A stretch of DNA of 64,000 nucleotides. Origin: Beroe forskalii. Its lineage: Eukaryota; Ctenophora; Nuda; Beroida; Beroidae. Position 1 is the first letter of the stretch, and each line of letters begins with the position of its first letter. The notes beneath the pieces are model-generated. The model did not search any database. It saw only the letters and a list, made by a program, of their open reading frames with translations, and had not been told where the DNA came from. The stretch lies in contig WFMF01000380.1 in the NCBI GenBank assembly GCA_011033025.1, positions 1-64,000 on the forward strand, given 5' to 3'. A program made the translations under genes and the position numbers. This document shows, piece by piece, positions 24,045-33,710 of this stretch.

Positions 24045-24455
24045 CCAATGGATCCAGTGGATTCATCATGTCCAATGGACTTCCATTGGACATCTAATGG
24101 ACATCTATTGAACATGATGTCCATCGGTAAAATTGTCCAATGGTGTTCAATGGATCCATTGGATCCATTTTTGATGTTCAATGGACATGTACAATGGATC
24201 CAATGGATGTTCAATTGTTCAATGGGTCCATTTGAGTGGATCCAATGGACACAATCACCAAACATGGTTTGGTAGATGGACATCAGTCTGGTATTTTTGT
24301 TCAATGGATCCATTGTGTCCATTGAATCCAATGTGTCCATAGAACACCATTGGACATGTCCATTGCACACTGTTTCCATTGGATCCAATGGATTAATTTC
24401 GTCCATTGGACACAATGGATCCATTGGACACAATGTGCAATGCATCCAATGGATC
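24045..24455. repeat. TCCAATGGA word array, left arm part 1
   Basis: Dense GGATCCAATGGACA / TCCATTGGATCC words. TCCATTGGA and TCCAATGGA are each other's complement, so the array is internally self-complementary. It continues after the inserted element at 26546-26895 and is mirrored at 37315-38155. Confidence 0.88.
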
Positions 24456-26545
24456 GGCTAAAAAATGGGTGGACTCAACTCCATTGGACACCCGCTGCGG
24501 ACCCGATGGACCAATGGGCATGGTCCGCCCGTGTTCCACTAAAGTCCACCGTAAAAAATTTTGGTGGACTTTGGACCCATAATACGGACTTTTTAAAACT
24601 CCGCCCGGCGGAGTAGTGGGTCCGCTACTGAACCAGTCAGGCTCCGCCCGCGCCACTGGTGGACAGTCCACCGAAAAAGTCCACCAAAAAGTCCACCAGG
24701 GAAAAAAACATCGCATCAAGGATTGGAGTCCACCGCGGAGTTTTTGTCCACAGGTGGACTCTGCAGGTGGACTCCACCAGCGGACTTTGGTCCACCTGTG
24801 GAGTCCACAGGTGGAGTCCACCAGCGGAGTCCACAGGTGGAGTCCATAGGTGGAATCCACCAGTGGAGTCCAACTCCATCGGCGACCTTGGCCGTTTTAC
24901 TAAGACTAAGAGGTACTGATGAGGTAGTAGTAGTACTCGTAATGTATGTAGGTTTGCAAAATGATGAGCTCATCACTTACGGGCGAAATTTTGTCATCTA
25001 CCACTCCTTGTAAAATAAGTGCATTCGCTTATTTGGAGAGGATTTGGAAATGGAAAGGTGGTGGAAAGGATGAGAACCAAATGAGAACGGGGATTTTGAA
25101 GGGTTTAAAGGTGGTAAATGACTCCAAATGCCAAAACTTGTTCAGGGTTGTAGAGGGCATTAAGGAGATAACTTTTGCAAAGTTTTTGCGACTTTCTGAC
25201 TTTGGACTTTGGGGGTTGCAGGGCCACGCCCATTTTGTCACAAAAATTTAAAATTGAGTAAAATAACTCAAAATCAGTTGGAACGTGTTTATATAGTCCC
25301 TAGGAGTGTCCATACAAATTTTTCGCCTAGCGGGCAATTTATAACAGCCACAATGGGCTTTTCCTGCTTTCCATAGTAAATTTTCATAGTGAAAAGAATG
25401 AGAACCAAATGAGAACAGGGAGAACTCAACTTACTTGCGTTATAATTAGTAAGAACACATATTAAGATAAAGGCTAGAAGAGGACTCTTTAATTCAAAAT
25501 TAACAACATCTAAGTTAGATAATTGAACTTGAATTGCAGTAGTGACGTCACTCCAGCCCTTCATATTGAATGAGTGACGTAACATAAATCTTTAAATGAT
25601 GAGATGAGGTTGGGATATTTATATATCTTTTCTAAATGATGAGGTAGCGATGAGGTTGTATGTATGTATGTTCAAAAAAGGCCAATTTTTGATGAGCTCA
25701 TTTCTGGATGGCCCCTAGGACTCCTCGGTACTCCCGTAGGACTCCTGGGTATTCCCATAGAATTCCTGGGGTACTCCCGTAGGACTCCCAGGGTACTCTC
25801 GCTGTACTCCCCAGGAGTCTCCCGCAGTATTATTCGCTCGTATGACTCTAGTTCTAATTGTGATATTAGCCATCCAGTCACAAGAAATAGACGGGCAACG
25901 TCCCTCCATTTTATTCTTAAAGTTAAACGCAAATGGTTTTAAACGCACATGCTCATTACACCCGAGTTGGTTTTTTAAATATCGACCGAATCTGAGACAG
26001 CTTTGTGTACACATGGCACTCCTTTCCAAAAACCAAAAATAAAAGCATAACTTATAATATTCATAATGGCGGAATCCACTGGCAGATTCCGCCAGTGGAG
26101 TCTACTGGTGGACTCCACCAATGAACTCCGCCAGTGGAGTCAATCCGCTGGTTGAGACCGCCAGTGGAGTCCGCCGGAGGACTCCGCTGGCGGAGTCCAC
26201 TGGTGGAGTCCGCAAGTGGACTCCACTGGTGGACTCGACTCCGCCAGTGGACTCCGCCAGTGGAGTCCACTGACTCCATGGACTAACCTTCGGAGACTAA
26301 ACTCCACAGTGGACTTTTTTGCGGTGGACTTTTTCAGTGGACTGTCCACCAGTGCTGGCGGAGCCCGAGCGGACCCAAAAAGCGGACCCACTACTCCGCC
26401 CGGAGTTTCGAAAAGTCCGCTATGGGTCCACCAAAGTCCACCAAAAAATTTTACGGTGGACTTTAGTGAGTCAGGGTGGACCCGCTAAGTGGTCCACCAG
26501 GGTCCGCAGGGTCCGCCAAAAGTTGAGTCCACCCATTTTTTAGCC
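24456..26545. mobile_element. Foldback element with GGAGTCCACTGG word arrays and an 8-bp target duplication
   Basis: The ends GGCTAAAAAATGGGTGGACT (24456) and AGTCCACCCATTTTTTAGCC (to 26545) are inverted. They are flanked by AATGGATC at 24448-24455 and 26546-26553. The opposite palindrome arm has a single uninterrupted GATCCATT at 37669-37676, the empty site. The inverted arms (to about 24890 and from about 26065) are arrays of GGTGGACTCCACCAGCGGAG-type words and include AGTCCACCGTAAAAAATTTT and its mirror. The core (about 24890-26060) has no transposase. An 8-bp duplication fits hAT-like or related DNA transposons (inference). 2090 bp, non-autonomous. Confidence 0.93.
25714..25816. repeat. 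About 24-bp tandem repeat in the foldback core
   Basis: Roughly four to five degenerate copies of TAGGACTCCTGGGTACTCCC within the core of the 24456-26545 element. Confidence 0.65.
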
Positions 26546-26553
26546 AATGGATC

Positions 26554-26895
26554 CAATGGGCATGTTCAATGGTGTTCAATGGACACAATGGATCCATTGA
26601 ATCCAATGGACACAATTGGTCCATTGAACAAAATAATACCAGACTGATGTCCATCTACTAAACCATGTTTGGTGATTGTGTCCACCATGGATCCACTCAG
26701 ATTGATCCATTAAATATCCATTGGATTCATTAAACATGTCCATTGAACATCAAAGATGGATCCATTGGATCCATTGAACACCATTGGAAAATTTTACTGA
26801 TGGACATCATGTTCAATGGATGTCCAATGGACGTCCATTGGACATGTACATTGAACATGGTGGATCCATGAATGGATCCATTGGACAGAATTCAC
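26554..26895. repeat. TCCAATGGA word array, left arm part 2
   Basis: Continuation of the array interrupted by the foldback insertion, collinear with the mirror copy at about 37315-37668. Confidence 0.85.
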
Positions 26896-26899
26896 AACC

Positions 26900-28929
26900 C
26901 TTGTGACACTTTGACCTAATTTTCATGTCAATTTCTATCTAGTTTACTGTAAGTATTCAATGCCAAGTATTTTACTACTTAATTTAATCTAGATTTTGTT
27001 GTCTTTATTAATGTTCAAACTATCTAAATATTGTCTGCTTTATACTAAACATTATATTTCAATTTAATTCATAGTAAGTTTTCTCTAACAATTTTTTAGT
27101 TTTGGTGCCACTAATAAAATAATAATATTCATGTCAATTGCCCAATTCTGATGTCTAATATAAACAGGTATTTTAATCTATTTTTATGGTAAGTTCTCAC
27201 TGAAAATTTTAAAAAGACTTTGGTGCTGCTTATGATGCATGTCTGATTGAAGCAAACATTGCCTAATTTTCATGCCCAATTAAGCAATATGACCTGATAT
27301 TTTCTGTCAAGTTCAATCTAGTCCATTTTAAGTTTTCACTAACAAGTTTTACAGATAATTTCATCTAGTTCTTAGCTTAGAGGTAGCAAATTTTTTTCTG
27401 TCAATTCAATTTAATTCAAAATATTGGTCTCTATTATGATATACCCACCAAATGGACATGTGTTTACTTGATTTTCAATTTTGTTTATTGTATACTAGAA
27501 GGCCCGTTGGGCTTCGCGCGACCTCGTTCGCAAATTTTGAAAAAGGTACGGATTAAACTATAGGTAGCAATCCAATTATTGACTAAAACGAAATATTCAA
27601 TTTTATGAAGGAGCAGAGTGAAAAGTAGTTCGGTTAATCTAAGTTGTGCTAAACCATGTGCGTTTTGTTCCCTGTTGATTGCAAGATGATGTTAATTCTG
27701 ATAACTGATTCTCATACTGACTTACTGACATTGGACATTTTTTGACATCGATCCAGGCCAGGACTGGTCTTCGTAATCAGCTACACCTATATCCGACTCG
27801 GTTAAATTGTTCACTCGGTTAAATTGTAAACCTTGAATTGATCTTTACGGCGAATTACATTTACACCAACTGAGCATTGATTATCAAGCCCGACCTCTAC
27901 CGCAGTTATTTTTTTAAACAATCTATCTGGATTCTCTCCTTTATTCGAGTTATGTCCAACTTGAGATCTTGAATTTGAAGTAAAAGAATGTCAAATTTTC
28001 AAAACTACAGCCAGCATTTAACAGTAGTAGCCACAATAGAAAGCACCCGCATAGAACTGATTATAATCTGCACGTAAAATTGGTTTCATAGCAACGGCAC
28101 CTCTTTCCTCCAAAGTCCTTTCTTGATATCATCTTGGCAAGCTCAAATTTAATTGTATACGGCGGCACAAACATTATTCACATGTGAATTCATTTTATAT
28201 TAAAGATTTTTTCACTGATCATATAAACTAGAGAAAATATATGCATTGTCATTGTACTGTAAACTTGTTATTCAAATTCAAATTCAAAATTTAATCTTAT
28301 CTTTGTTGTCTATTTGAAGCAAAATAGTTTCCACTTATAAACCCCCCCCCTAATATGATCATGCATTCATGATTTTAATCTTTTTTTGTAAGTTTTCACT
28401 GACAGTTTCAGCACAATTTCAGTACCAATTGATGTGTCTATTTTAGGCAAAACAATGCCCAAATTTCATGCCCATTATGAAAATGTATTCATGTCATTTT
28501 CAATCTAATAATTTTGGAATATTTCATCAAGTTTTTGTTGTCCACTTATGTCTATTATGGAAGACAAATTGCCCACTTTTACTCCACAATATGAACATCT
28601 ATCTATGCTATTTACATTTTTTCTTATAGCACAGTATTAGTTTTCATTGAAAATTTCACCTAGATTTTGGTGCAGATTGATATCAGGCAAAACTTTGCTC
28701 AGGCAACCCTTTGTCAGGCAAAACTTAACTGAGTAACTGGTATGAACAGGTATTTATGTCAATTTCAATCTAGGATTTTGTAAGATTTCACTGACAAGTT
28801 TCACAGAAGATTTCATCTCTAGTCTTTGTCTTTATTTGGGAAAAATAGCAAAATATTGTCCTCTTTATTCTTCCACTCTATGAACAGGTATCTATTTATT
28901 TTAAATTTAGTTTATAATTGCTTAATTTT
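26900..28929. repeat. Degenerate AT-rich tandem repeat, unit roughly 150-200 bp
   Basis: Recurring phrases such as GTAAGTTTTCACTGA, AATTTCA, CTAGATTTTGGTGCCA, TGTCTATTT, AGGCAAAA and GCCCAATTTTCATG appear in the same order many times. Related copies occur at 23740-24000 and, inverted, at 36450-37300 and 38170-38480. It forms part of the palindrome arms. The unit length is approximate. Confidence 0.65.
27495..28206 (-). mobile_element. Helitron-like non-autonomous insertion
   Basis: Read on the minus strand, the insertion begins TCTTTAATATAAAATG and ends GGGCCTTCTAG, that is 5' TC and 3' CTAG (CTRR). It lies between A and T of the host (AAAAAA|TATACAAT) without target duplication. The empty site is intact in the opposite palindrome arm at 36456/36457. 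A small hairpin, GCCC-AAC-GGGC, lies just before the CTAG end. These are the textbook structural marks of Helitrons. The 712-bp body has no Rep/helicase coding. Confidence 0.8.
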
Positions 28930-29029
28930 NNNNNNNNNNNNNNNNNNNNNNNNNNNNNNNNNNNNNNNNNNNNNNNNNNNNNNNNNNNNNNNNNNNNNNN
29001 NNNNNNNNNNNNNNNNNNNNNNNNNNNNN
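28930..29029. other. Assembly gap, 100 N
   Basis: Exactly 100 N, the conventional placeholder for a gap of unknown size. It lies inside the palindrome arm where repeats change type. Confidence 0.99.
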
Positions 29030-29176
29030 TTTTCCCTTCCAAGTTAAGTTTTGCCTGAAAAAGGGGAAAATTTTTGCCCTTGAAGCAAAGTTTTTGGGCC
29101 TTTGATTTTTAAAAAAAAAATTTTCCTTTGGGCAAAAAATTTTAAACTGTTTGGGCTTTTTTTAAAAAGAAAAAAT

Positions 29177-29215
<39 letters not shown>

Positions 29216-29950
29216 GGCCAAATAAAGGGGAAAGGGTTAATTTGGGGGAAAAAAAATTTTTGGGCAAAATTTTTTTCCATTCCCCCATGGGGGCCAAAAC
29301 TTGGGGGGGCCAAAATTTTAGGGGCCATAAAACCATTTTTCTAATGGGCGAAATTTCATTGTTTTCCCAAAAATTAGCCCTTTTACTAAAAGGGGCTAAA
29401 AAATTCATTCCCCTTTAAAAAAGTTAAAATCATGTCATGCCCTAAAAGGGGGGGGTTTTAAAGGGGAAATTTTTCCCCCAAAAATAGCCCCAAAAATTTT
29501 TTTAAACAATTTGAATTGAAACAATTAAAAGTACAAGTTTTTCCGGGGAGGGGCATGCCCCCTTTTTGGGGGGGAAAAAACCCCCATTGGGGGCAAATGG
29601 GGGCTAAAAGACTAATGAGGGGGGCCTCTAGGGGAGTACTTTTCTTTTTAAAAATTCTTAGCCCCCTTTCCCAATTTAAGGGGGCTTTTAAATTTTTAGC
29701 CCCCACTTATTTTTTAAAAAATTTCCCTTTAATAGCCCACCCAAATCACTGGCCCCCCCTACCCCCCACACCCCCCATCCCCCAAAAACTCCCCTTTCCC
29801 CCTCATGGCCCCTCACCCCCCTTTTTAACTTTACCCCCCATTACCCCCCCTTTTGTTCACCCCCTTTCCTGGGGGCCCTTCTCCCCTATGGGGGCCCCTA
29901 AACCCCTTAAATTGGGGGTTTAACTAGTTAAAATCAGCCCCCTCCCCACC
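29030..29950. other. Homopolymer-inflated, low-reliability sequence
   Basis: Immediately after the gap nearly every base run is lengthened (AAAAAAA, GGGGGG, CCCCC, TTTTTT, and an A run of about 30 near 29180-29210). Recognisable fragments resemble the GGGGCTAATGGGGGC and TTTTGCCTGAAAA phrases of the neighbouring repeats. This looks like uncorrected single-read sequence, not biology. Open frames here are not genes. Confidence 0.75.
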
Positions 29951-30836
29951 CCCCTAAAATGGGCCCCCTTAAAACTTTAACCCCTTTTCTTCACCCCCCA
30001 CATTCTTTCAACAACCCCTTAATAGCCCCCAAACTACCCCCTCACTCCCCTTTTTACCCCCCCTCCTCCCCTCACTCCCCCTTTCCCCACCCCCTCACGG
30101 CCCCTCACTGGCCCCTTACTGGCCCCCTCCACTCCCAGGCCCCCTTACTCCCCCCCTCACTGGCCCCCTCACTCCCCCCTTACTAGCCCCCCTCCCACCC
30201 CTTTTCCCGGCCCCCCTCACCCAGGCCCCCTCCCTTTAGGCCCCTCATTTCAGGCCCCCCTTACCCCAGGCCCCTTTACTGGCCCCTCACTCCCCCTTAC
30301 TGGCCCCTTACTGGCCCCTTACTCCCCCTCACCCCCCCCTTTACTGGCCCCTCACGGCCTCATTTGGCCCCCCACTGGCCCTTACTCCCCCTCACTGGCC
30401 CTCACTGGCCACCCCTCCCAGGCCCCTTACTGGCCCCCCTTGGCCCCCCACCCTCAGGCCCCTTACTGGCCCCTCACCCCCCCTTGCTCAGGCCCCCCTC
30501 ACTCCCTTTATTTCAGCCCTCCCCGGCCCCCTCACTCCCCTTTTACTCCCCTCATTTAGGCCCCTCACTGGCCCCCCTTTCCCAGCCCTCACCCCAGGCC
30601 CCTTACTCCCCCTCACCCCCCCTCCCACCCCCTCACTCCCCCCCCCTCACCCCCCCTTTTACTGGCCCCCTCACCCCCCCTTTTCCCCCCCTTTTAATCC
30701 CCCCTCATTCCCCCTTCTGGCCCCTCCCCGGCCCCCACCCCCCCCTTTCCCCCCTCACTCCCCCTTTGGCCCCCCCACTGGCCCTTTCCCGGCCCCTCAC
30801 AGGCCCCTCACTCCCCCTTTTACTGGCCCCTCATTA
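29951..30836. repeat. GGCCCCTCACT word array (left copy)
   Basis: Degenerate array of GGCCCCTCACTGGCCCCTTACT, the reverse complement of the AGTAAGGGGCTAGTGAGGGG array at 33715-36390. The base-run lengths suggest reduced sequence accuracy here too. Confidence 0.85.
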
Positions 30837-30917
30837 GCCATTCATATTGGATGCATGACCATGGTGTTAGTGTAGTTGCTGAGTCACGTGCTACCTTATG
30901 ACATCATTACGACATAA

Positions 30918-31837
30918 TAACAGGAATTTCCCGACTTTAGCAACTCAATATGCCTGGGGTTATAGCCTAGCATAGAAAACCGAAAATCAAAAAATTTTTG
31001 GACAAAAAAATATTTTAGGACTCGCCAGAGGCAAAACTTTTGCCTGTTAATCATAAGGCAAATTGCCCAGGTACTATAACTTGGAAACTACTTGTCTATG
31101 TCTCTTGTAGTCGTGTTCATCGTTTTCTACAGGTAAGAAAAATTATGAGTCAAAAAGAATTATGCTTCTATCTCTCATTCAGGGCTGAGATATGGCCGAT
31201 TTTCGTATGCCCATATATGACCATATATACCAATGTCAACTTTTGCAAAAGAGATAACAGAATTTTTTGCTTTTGTATACTAAGTCATACCCAAAGAACA
31301 CGGTTTGTAATCAGAATTGTTTAAGTCATCAGAGGCCGAATGGCAATATGTAAATTTTGATGACGTCACAATTGCCATATATTGCCATTCGGCCACTTCT
31401 GATGACTTAAAACAATTCTGATCACCAAACCGTGTTCTTTGGGTATGACTTAGTATACAAAAAAGCAAAAATTTCGTTGCTATCTCTTATGGTTAAAAAG
31501 TTATTAGGCGTTGAAGTTATGCCCATATATGGTCATTTACCATATATGGGCATATGAAAATCGGCCATATCTCAGCCCCTGAATGAGATAGCATAATTTG
31601 ACCTATACCCCATTTTCTTACCTGTAGAAAACGATGAACACGACGACAAGAGACAGACAAGTACTTTCCAAGTTATAGTACCTAGGCAATTTGCCTTTAT
31701 GATTAACAGGCAAAAAGTTTTACCTGGCGAGTCCTTAAAATTTTTTTTCCAAAATCACAATTTTTGTTTTCTTATGCCCTAGGCTGTATGAAATTAGCCC
31801 AGGCATTTTGAATTGTCAAAGTCGGGAAATTCTGTTA
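30918..31837. mobile_element. 920-bp fully palindromic element
   Basis: TAACAGGAATTTCCCGACTTT at 30918 onward is mirrored by AAAGTCGGGAAATTCTGTTA ending at 31837, with the fold point near 31345. Arms share CAATTTGCCTTTATGATTAA and TGTAGAAAACGATGAACACG. The flanks carry an imperfect duplication (CGACATAA and TGACATAA). The mirror position in the right arm (about 33660-33690) has no insert. No coding capacity. A miniature foldback element is the best reading. Confidence 0.75.
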
Positions 31838-31839
31838 CA

Positions 31840-32350
31840 CCCTAATGACATAACCCGTGGCACATCACGTGATATACCTCGAGACATATCACGTGACCTC
31901 TCTAGTTCTATCCAGTGCTGATTATATCCAGTGCCGATTTCAATTTTAAATCAGTGCCTTGTTGATCGTAACTAAATCATTTATAAGTATAATTGCTGAC
32001 GCAAGCTGTTGAGATTCAGCTTGCCTTGCGCGGCGCCCGTACACTCACCTATGCGGGCTTAGGAAAGATTCAGCGCGCGCAGCACGGTGGTGTGGAAATC
32101 TCACGAATAATAGTTATTAAAGCCTAAGACAATTGTCGGCTGTTGAGTCGTAGGATGTTACCCTACCCTTGCGCGCGGCGCAACGTTCCACCTTTGGACG
32201 TCACTTTGCGCTCTCGAGTCTCGCCATCCAGTCACAAGAAATAGACGAGCAACGTCCGTCGAGCTGCCATCCAGTCAGAAGAAATAGACGGGCAATGTCC
32301 GTCGAGCTGTTGACACACCCTCGTGAGAATCAGTGCCATCCACGTGCACC
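31840..32350. repeat. Inner left arm of the giant palindrome
   Basis: Pairs with about 33270-33660, for example CTCGAGACATATCACGTGAC with its mirror at about 33607-33626, and GCCCGCATAGG at 33421. The left side has an extra segment at about 32150-32310, including two tandem copies of GCCATCCAGTCACAAGAAAT. Confidence 0.8.
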
Positions 32351-32356
32351 TCGCTG

Positions 32357-32725
32357 AAACTTATCTCGGCTGGCGTCGCAGTGGGTTATTCATCGTACGA
32401 CTAAGAGCAACTGCAAGCAGAGGTCATTTATTTAATTAGTGCACGTGCGCAACACTCGGACATTTTGCGGGTCCGATCCCATTCACTGTTCCTGCAGAGA
32501 GAAGTGCGCGCGGTGGAGGGTAGACCCTTACCAGGACCCTGGTTTATCGCACAGAATGCGATTGCGAGGCAAGCGCGACACCACTGGTTAGTGGTTAGAG
32601 GGAAGATAAAACCGCGCCGGGTCGGTCTTCCAATTAAACGGGAGCCTTCGTATCTATGACAATGACCTCTGCTTGCTCTTAGTCGTACGATTAACCCACT
32701 GACGCCAGCCGAGGGTATTTCTCCC
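32357..32725. repeat. Central hairpin of the palindrome
   Basis: CTCGGCTGGCGTCGCAGTGG near 32367 and CTAAGAGCAACTGCAAGCAG near 32401 are mirrored by CTCTGCTTGCTCTTAGTCGT and CACTGACGCCAGCCGAG near 32668-32713. This gives arms of about 60 bp around a 230-bp loop. Confidence 0.75.
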
Positions 32726-32744
32726 ATATAAACGGGTATGTGAC

Positions 32745-33270
32745 CCATATAACTCTGGCTGGAGTGACGTCACAGATCAAAAGGTCAATTTTTCTGTATC
32801 CTAAACCTAAATATGACCCTAACCAAAACCCTCACCTTAATCCTGGCCCTAAACCTAACAAATCCTGACCCTAATCCTGATCCTAACCCTTTACCCTAAC
32901 CTTTAAAGCGCTGGATGCGCTTAACTATAATTTTCTGACTGACGTCATTATCGTAGATAATGAAGAGCCCAGAGTTATATGGGACACTAGCCTATAAACG
33001 GCTCTGAGTGACGTCACAGATCAAGACGTCAATTTTTCTGTATCCTAAACCTAAATATCAAAATATGTTATTGTTATATAGCCCTAACCAAAACCCTGAC
33101 CTTAATCCTTACCCTAACCCTAACAAATCCTGACCCTAACCCTGACCCTAACCCTAACCCTTAAAGCGCTAGGGTGCACTTGAATGTATTTTTTCTGAGT
33201 GAGTCATTATCATAGATATAATGAAGCTAAGAGCCTAGAGGTTATATGGGACACTAGCCCAGCCGAGAGG
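32745..33270. repeat. Two direct repeats carrying degenerate telomere-like CCCTAA tracts
   Basis: Two tandem copies of about 250-270 bp, each with GAGTGACGTCACAGATCA, TCAATTTTTCTGTATCCTAA and then degenerate CCCTAACC/CCCTGACC runs (32807-32905 and 33095-33165). Each ends AAAGCGCT...GTTATATGGGACACTAGCC. CCCTAA is the animal telomere repeat; here it is interstitial and decayed. Confidence 0.8.
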
Positions 33271-33710
33271 AGCATCGCGTCGCGCACGTGCAACACTGCA
33301 ACGTGGCGCTGATTCTCAGTTCTCACGAGGGTGTGTCAACAGCCGAAATTGTCTAAGTCTTTATAACTATTATTGGTGAGAATTTCAAGCCACCGTGCTG
33401 CGTGCTGAATCTTTCCTAAGCCCGCATAGGTGTGTACAGGCGCCGCGCAACGCAAACAGGGATATACGTGTTTAGCAAGCTGAATCTCAACAGCTTGCGT
33501 CCTTAATTATACTTATAAATGATTTAGATTTACGATCAACAAGGCACTGATTTAAAATTGAAATCGGCACTGGGATATAATCAGCACTGGATAGAACTAG
33601 AGAGGTCACGATATGTCTCGAGGTATATCACGTGATGTGCCACAGGTTATGTCATGTGATGTCATAATTAGCACGTGACGTAGCAGCTACCCCACCATGG
33701 TCATGAATCC
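33270..33710. repeat. Inner right arm of the giant palindrome
   Basis: Reverse-complement partner of about 30840-30917 plus 31838-32350, including GCCGATTTC/GAAATCGGC and the CACGTGATATACCTCGAGA segment. It lacks the 920-bp insertion present on the left. Confidence 0.8.

Larger units (their letters stand above)
22976..28245. repeat. Outer left arm of a 16-kb palindrome
   Basis: The left end CTATTTCTCGCTCCGGGTTG at 22976 is the mirror of CAACCCGGAGCGAGAAATAG ending at 39210. Homology continues inward, nearly base for base in the outer 1.4 kb, to CACTGATCATATAAACTAGA at about 28213, mirrored at about 36430. The pairing is interrupted by two insertions found only in this arm (24456-26545 and 27495-28206). 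Confidence 0.92.

Noticed and set aside
24023-26654. Frames rich in Trp/Asp/Met or Ser/Pro/Thr/Trp
   Set aside because: Produced by the TCCAATGGA and GGAGTCCACTGG words; both strands are equally open, as expected for repeats.
29959-30837. Proline-rich frames across the GGCCCC array
   Set aside because: Repeat-derived, in low-reliability sequence next to an assembly gap.
31040-31468. Two similar frames (FCFCILSHTQRTRF) on opposite strands
   Set aside because: They are mirror images of the 920-bp palindrome; identical peptides on both strands reflect its inverted symmetry.
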